Below are positions 15,642-18,677 of a DNA stretch of 18,677 bases, in pieces. Below the pieces are notes generated by a model that worked only from the letters and a program-made list of their open reading frames with translations, searched no databases and was not told the origin of the DNA. Origin of the DNA: M55B154 sp964486725 (lineage in GTDB: Bacteria > Spirochaetota > UBA4802 > UB4802); contig CAZAOK010000072.1 in assembly GCA_964486725.1 (NCBI GenBank), positions 1 to 18,677 of the forward strand, written 5' to 3'. Made by a program: the position numbers and the translations under genes. Each line of letters starts with the position of its first letter. Within the stretch, counting starts at the first letter, position 1.

Positions 15642-16235
15642 TTACTTAAAACTGAATCCCTCTGGTAGTTTTTTCTCGTCTGTGCCCGATGGAACCCACG
15701 ACAGGTCAAGTATGGTATAGGTGGGATCCTGGGTCTTGAATATGGGAACCACGCTCATCCCGATCTCCGGCTCACCCATGGATAGATAGCTCATCAATAT
15801 GGTGACCACCCCGTCAAACTCGATATTGATAAACTTGATAGGCTTATCAAGCAGGCTGAAGGCACCCGACCGTTCACACACCATGAAGGTATGCACCCGG
15901 GCTGTTTTTCGTGCCACGTCGGTGATATCAATCACCGTGTTTTTTGCCAGGCAGTCGGGACAAAAAATTCTGAAAGGCATGTATACCGATCCTTTCGATT
16001 CACATTTTTTATTATCACAACGGGACGCCATAAGTTTTCCCTGTCCCAGCGACTCAAAAAACACCGCCTCTGCCCCGTAACTGTGAATATAGGTCATATC
16101 TCTCGGGTTGGTTATCCCCATAAGTGCCCAGCCGTCATCGGCATTCCTGATGGGCGTGTTAGGGGTCAGGTGATGAAAATCACCTTTTAACCTGTACTTA
16201 TTATCACTTACATATACCTGTCCGAACATACTCAT
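15642..16235 (-). CDS. DUF35 zinc-ribbon/OB-fold acyl-CoA-associated protein
   Basis: This 197-residue protein has the rubredoxin-like zinc ribbon and OB-fold of the DUF35 family. Cys73, Cys78, Cys92 and Cys95 form the metal knuckles, the second as CPDC. The strand-rich OB-fold spans about residues 103-172. DUF35 proteins work as obligatory partners of thiolase-fold enzymes, for example with archaeal acetoacetyl-CoA thiolase/HMG-CoA synthase, BbsB in toluene degradation and Ltp2 aldolase in steroid degradation. The gene starts 12 bases after the thiolase-fold gene, with AGGAG at ideal distance, which supports a physical complex. It is longer than minimal DUF35 proteins because of about 65 extra N-terminal residues of unclear role; no MaoC-type hydratase domain is seen there. 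It is unlikely to be an enzyme alone. Confidence 0.88.
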   Translation of the reverse strand: MSMFGQVYVSDNKYRLKGDFHHLTPNTPIRNADDGWALMGITNPRDMTYIHSYGAEAVFFESLGQGKLMASRCDNKKCESKGSVYMPFRIFCPDCLAKNTVIDITDVARKTARVHTFMVCERSGAFSLLDKPIKFINIEFDGVVTILMSYLSMGEPEIGMSVVPIFKTQDPTYTILDLSWVPSGTDEKKLPEGFSFK

Positions 16236-16247
16236 AGTATTTCTCCT

Positions 16248-17684
16248 TTACCCTTCTTTTTGCAGCAGGTGATCGGGGTCCATCAATATCGTTGATGTCA
16301 CATGTGACCCCACACCGGCATGACTGATGGCCAGGGCCCGTTTGGCACCCTTTACCTGCAGGTCTTTCCAGTCGGCAGGTTTTTCACGGTTGAACTTCTT
16401 CCATAGCTTCTGGTCACCGTGAACCTCGGCCCACCTGTTCCAGATATGGGTGGCGATCTCGAAGGTCTGCATAATACCCGTGGCCCCTACCGCGTGCATG
16501 CAGCCGATGAGTCCCCCCGAAAGGTTAGAGGGAAGTTTTCCCGGTTTGCCGGTATGGGGATTTGTATGGTAACAGTCCCCTGACTCAACGTAATCACGTC
16601 CTTCCCCGTATGGCCGCAGGCCCACGTCTTCGTATGACTGCACGTCGCTTATAGTAAATGCATCGTGAAGCTCGATCACGTCGAGGTCTTCGGTGGGATC
16701 TTTGACACCCGCCATCCCGTAGCCATATAACGCCGCCATCCTTGCCGCCAGAAAGCCTGTAAACCCGGGGTACCTGTCCCCGCCGGGAAAGCGTTCTCCC
16801 AGGTTCTTATACTGGTCTGCACTCTCGTTGGGCAGGAGGGGAATATCCATGTCCCGCCTGTCGGCAGGCCTCAGGGTATGCGACCCGGCTGCCACCCATA
16901 TGCGAAGGGGCTTATGCTTCGCGTTTTTCGTCAGCTTCATAGCTGTGTCTTCATCACAGATAATGGCACACGCTGCACCAACACTCATCAGGCAGCAGTC
17001 AAGGGCACGCAGTGGATAGGCAACCACAGGTGACTGTAGTACGTCATCAACCGTAATATCCAGGGGTGCCTGGGCGAATGGATTGAACCTGGCATACCCG
17101 TGATGCTTCACCGAAATCTCGGCCAGTGTTTTTCTGAAAGATTCTTCTGATTTCCCGAATATCTGCCAGTACCGCTGCGCCATGACAGCATAGTAGCCGG
17201 TATAAATATGGCCCAGTGGTGATTCCCAGTCCTTGTCAGCGGCGCACGAAATGAGAAAGTTGCCTTCATCGGTGGGCACTTCGTCCATACGCTCCCACCC
17301 CATGGCAAGCACGCAGTCTGAATAACCCGACGCCACCGCCTTCATGGCTTCCCATAAGGTTGAGCCACCTGTCGCGCCCCCCGTCTTTATACCTATGTTA
17401 CCCAGCGGGTCAAGTCCCAGTCGGTCATGTATTACCGCCTCCCCAAGGAGCTGGTCTCCAAAATGATCGGCAAAGTGTCCATAATAGCATGTATGGATAT
17501 AGCTTTTCAACTCCGCGGGGGACATGTCTATCAAGTCAGCAGCCATGGTAAGCGCGTCAACACACAACTCCTCGGTACGCATGTCGGGAATGGCACGGTC
17601 AAACTTTGATTGCCCGGCCGTAACAAGGTATACCGGCCTTGCCAATCGCGGAATCTTTAATTGTTGTTCGCTGAATTTAATCAT
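16248..17684 (-). CDS. SCP-x/Ltp2-type thiolase-fold protein lacking the nucleophilic Cys
   Basis: This 478-residue protein belongs to the SCP-x/lipid-transfer branch of the thiolase superfamily, usually annotated as acetyl-CoA acetyltransferase. Visible family landmarks are DCVLAMGWERM (123-133), YPLRALDCCLMSVGAACAI (223-241), IELHDAFT (337-344) with His340, and LSGGLIGCMHAVGATG (388-403) with His397. In true SCP-x thiolases the acyl-accepting Cys sits in an NNCATGST-like motif. Here the matching segment is TGGATGGST (101-109), with Gly103 at the Cys position. HDCF of SCP-x is HDAF here. The Claisen-type thiolase mechanism therefore seems impossible, while retro-aldol chemistry as in Ltp2 remains possible; that is inference. 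An extended segment around 260-330 makes it longer than most relatives. It is tightly paired with the DUF35 gene. Confidence 0.88.
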   Translation of the reverse strand: MIKFSEQQLKIPRLARPVYLVTAGQSKFDRAIPDMRTEELCVDALTMAADLIDMSPAELKSYIHTCYYGHFADHFGDQLLGEAVIHDRLGLDPLGNIGIKTGGATGGSTLWEAMKAVASGYSDCVLAMGWERMDEVPTDEGNFLISCAADKDWESPLGHIYTGYYAVMAQRYWQIFGKSEESFRKTLAEISVKHHGYARFNPFAQAPLDITVDDVLQSPVVAYPLRALDCCLMSVGAACAIICDEDTAMKLTKNAKHKPLRIWVAAGSHTLRPADRRDMDIPLLPNESADQYKNLGERFPGGDRYPGFTGFLAARMAALYGYGMAGVKDPTEDLDVIELHDAFTISDVQSYEDVGLRPYGEGRDYVESGDCYHTNPHTGKPGKLPSNLSGGLIGCMHAVGATGIMQTFEIATHIWNRWAEVHGDQKLWKKFNREKPADWKDLQVKGAKRALAISHAGVGSHVTSTILMDPDHLLQKEG

Positions 17685-17714
17685 ACTCCTGTCCCCTTTT
17701 TTTATAATATAACC

Positions 17715-17732
17715 AGTACATTCTCATGTACT
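17715..17732. promoter_or_regulatory. 7-bp inverted repeat at the XRE stop, before the thiolase-fold gene
   Basis: AGTACAT and ATGTACT are complements around TCTC. The element overlaps the stop of the XRE gene and is followed on the - strand by an A/T-rich stretch and the thiolase-fold ribosome site. The core ATGTAC recurs in the 8-bp palindrome ATGTACAT at 18282-18289 just before the XRE start, so both may be sites for the XRE protein. It could also be a simple mRNA hairpin. Confidence 0.35.
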
Positions 17733-18273
17733 AGATGGTTCCAATCCACAATATGATTGACCTGTGTTCACTGTTGTTGGTTATCTTCTGGTTATCAGGG
17801 TCAGACCAGTAGTGTACCGTGTCCCCTTCATGCATGGGTACGGTATTCTCACCCAGTGTAAGGGTCACGCTTCCCTTCAACACGCAGAGCACTTCCTGGC
17901 TGTTCCTGATATTTTTTCTCACGGGTATGGCATGTCCGGGTTCAAGAAGCAGCACCGATGAATCGATAACCGACCTGTTATCCGGGGGAAAAAAACGCCT
18001 TGTGGCAAAACCGGTATGGGGGATATCCACCTCTTCCCAGTCAGCACGACGCAAGAGCACAAGGTTTTCCTGTTCACTTGCCTGGTTGAGCAGATCCCCC
18101 GCGTTCACCCCTATAGCTGCACACACACTCATCAGCGTGTCCACCGATGGTGAACTCACATTGTTCTCAACCTGGCTCAGAAACCCTTCTGATATGCCTG
18201 CTTTTTCAGACACCATCTTCAGGGTAAGCCCGCGTTCACGCCTGTTTCTCCGCAACAGCGATCCAAGGTTCAT
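17731..18273 (-). CDS. XRE-family regulator with C-terminal cupin domain
   Basis: This 180-residue protein has an HTH_3 domain at residues about 4-63 (LLRRNRRERGLTLKMVSEKA, then GISEGFLSQVENNVSSPSV) and a cupin_2 fold at about 105-175 (EPGHAIPV, EVLCVLKGSVTLTLG, GDTVHYWSD). Regulators of this build (PuuR-like) typically sense small metabolites through the cupin and control nearby catabolic genes. The cupin lacks the HXH metal pair, so it probably binds an organic ligand without a metal. It is the first gene of the acyl-CoA cluster, 46 bases before the thiolase-fold gene, behind its own promoter. The ribosome site (GGAAAA, four bases or fewer from the ATG) is weak, suggesting low expression. 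It probably controls its own promoter and the genes below. Confidence 0.92.
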   Translation of the reverse strand: MNLGSLLRRNRRERGLTLKMVSEKAGISEGFLSQVENNVSSPSVDTLMSVCAAIGVNAGDLLNQASEQENLVLLRRADWEEVDIPHTGFATRRFFPPDNRSVIDSSVLLLEPGHAIPVRKNIRNSQEVLCVLKGSVTLTLGENTVPMHEGDTVHYWSDPDNQKITNNSEHRSIILWIGTI

Positions 18274-18343
18274 AATTTTCCATGTACATACAAAACTCAG
18301 AAAGGTAGGTTCTACAAAAGAATAAAAGTAGGTAAATATTAAG

Positions 18344-18353
18344 CTACAGTTAA
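18344..18353 (-). promoter_or_regulatory. Half-site shared with the synthetase operator
   Basis: CTACAGTTAA at 18344-18353 is identical to 14183-14192 in the synthetase operator. Here it lies just downstream of the XRE -10, over the expected transcript start, a position suited to repression. Its second half is degenerate. Confidence 0.4.
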
Positions 18354-18359
18354 GTTTTA

Positions 18360-18389
18360 CTTATAGCAAACATTAACTATTACTGTCAA
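18360..18389 (-). promoter_or_regulatory. Sigma70-type promoter of the XRE-led acyl-CoA cluster
   Basis: On the - strand a perfect -35 TTGACA (18389 down to 18384) is followed after 18 bases by TATAAG (18365 down to 18360). The expected leader is about 80 bases. The -35 is embedded in GGTTGACAG, the nine-base motif also found as an inverted pair at 14227-14268. Confidence 0.55.
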
Positions 18390-18624
18390 CCATTAATCAT
18401 CATTTTTACCGCAAAGACGCCGGGGGAGTGAATTAAATTTCGGGTAATAAAACAAATTTCAATGTCAATTTTGAATAAAGAAGGGCACATTCCTCTTTAT
18501 CATGTGACCGAACATGTGTTACCTATGTCCCCGGTCTATACACCCCCGGCGGGGGACAAAAAATACATATAAATGAAATTTTCAGGTGTTGACATTTAAT
18601 ATAATGAGTCAGGAGTCCCCCTTG

Positions 18625-18677
18625 GGGCTGACTTGTACCCACAAATCAGATAATGTATTTAATACTGCAAATTATTC
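18625..18677. repeat. Right copy of the 53-bp terminal inverted repeat
   Basis: This is the exact reverse complement of bases 1-53. Just inside it is the palindrome CCCCTTGGGG, flanked by AGTC and GACT. Because the two ends are inverted rather than direct, they cannot close the sequence into a circle by simple overlap. Confidence 0.85.

Larger units (their letters stand above)
18274..18624. other. Intergenic region upstream of the XRE gene
   Basis: No convincing gene is seen in these 351 bases. The left part holds the XRE promoter and operator-like motifs. The middle (about 18400-18520) is A/T-rich with a direct repeat of CATGTG (18501-18506 and 18513-18518). At 18526-18558 TGTCCCC can pair with GGGGACA, enclosing a second G+C-rich palindromic block; no U-run follows on either strand. 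A TTGACA at 18589-18594 has a TATAAT only five bases away, too close for a promoter. Confidence 0.6.

Noticed and set aside
18589..18605. TTGACA and TATAAT close together near the right end
   Set aside because: The two hexamers are separated by only five bases, so they cannot form one sigma70 promoter.
1..18677. Circular plasmid or complete transposon
   Set aside because: The terminal repeats are inverted, not direct, and there are no replication, partition, mobilisation or transposase genes. A housekeeping gene (mnmA) is inside.

Overview
This 18.7 kb window reads as ordinary chromosomal DNA from a Gram-negative (diderm) bacterium, probably an anaerobe or facultative anaerobe with acyl-CoA-based catabolism. 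An MlaF-type ABC ATPase and a putative lipoprotein N-acetylmuramoyl-L-alanine amidase point to an outer membrane. The gene content would fit Desulfobacterota or Spirochaetota, but nothing seen fixes the phylum. No rRNA, tRNA, transposase, phage gene or CRISPR array was seen.

The left and middle part is transcribed on the + strand. It holds a GlcD-type FAD-linked 2-hydroxyacid dehydrogenase (173-1561), an orphan hybrid histidine kinase (REC-PAS-PAS-GAF-PAS-HisKA-HATPase-REC, 1654-4881), a large exported helical protein of no recognised family (4961-7618) and the tRNA 2-thiouridylase MnmA (7847-8923). These are followed by an MlaF-like ATPase overlapping a lipoprotein-type Amidase_3 protein (8999-11108, behind a textbook sigma70-type promoter) and a MntA/HepT (nucleotidyltransferase/HEPN) toxin-antitoxin pair (11204-12047).

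The right part is a - strand cluster that ends tail-to-tail with hepT. In transcription order it encodes an XRE-cupin regulator, a thiolase-fold protein, a DUF35 zinc-ribbon/OB-fold partner, an acyl-CoA dehydrogenase, an AMP-forming acyl-CoA synthetase and a MerR regulator. This looks like a module that activates a carboxylic acid to its CoA thioester, dehydrogenates it and then cleaves or rearranges a C-C bond. The thiolase-fold protein appears to have Gly103 where the nucleophilic Cys should be. Together with its DUF35 neighbour this recalls the Ltp2/ChsH2-DUF35 aldolases of steroid side-chain degradation rather than a true thiolase. The intergenic gaps of this cluster hold several inverted repeats, two of them next to good -35/-10 pairs, so the module is probably under layered control.

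The first and last 53 bases are perfect inverted copies of each other. Since the interior contains a housekeeping gene, the simplest reading is that the window is a contig broken at a dispersed repeat, though the repeat itself is unidentified. The most interesting points are the Cys-less thiolase/DUF35 pair with its cluster, the unrecognised 885-residue exported protein, the operator-like palindromes and the terminal repeat.
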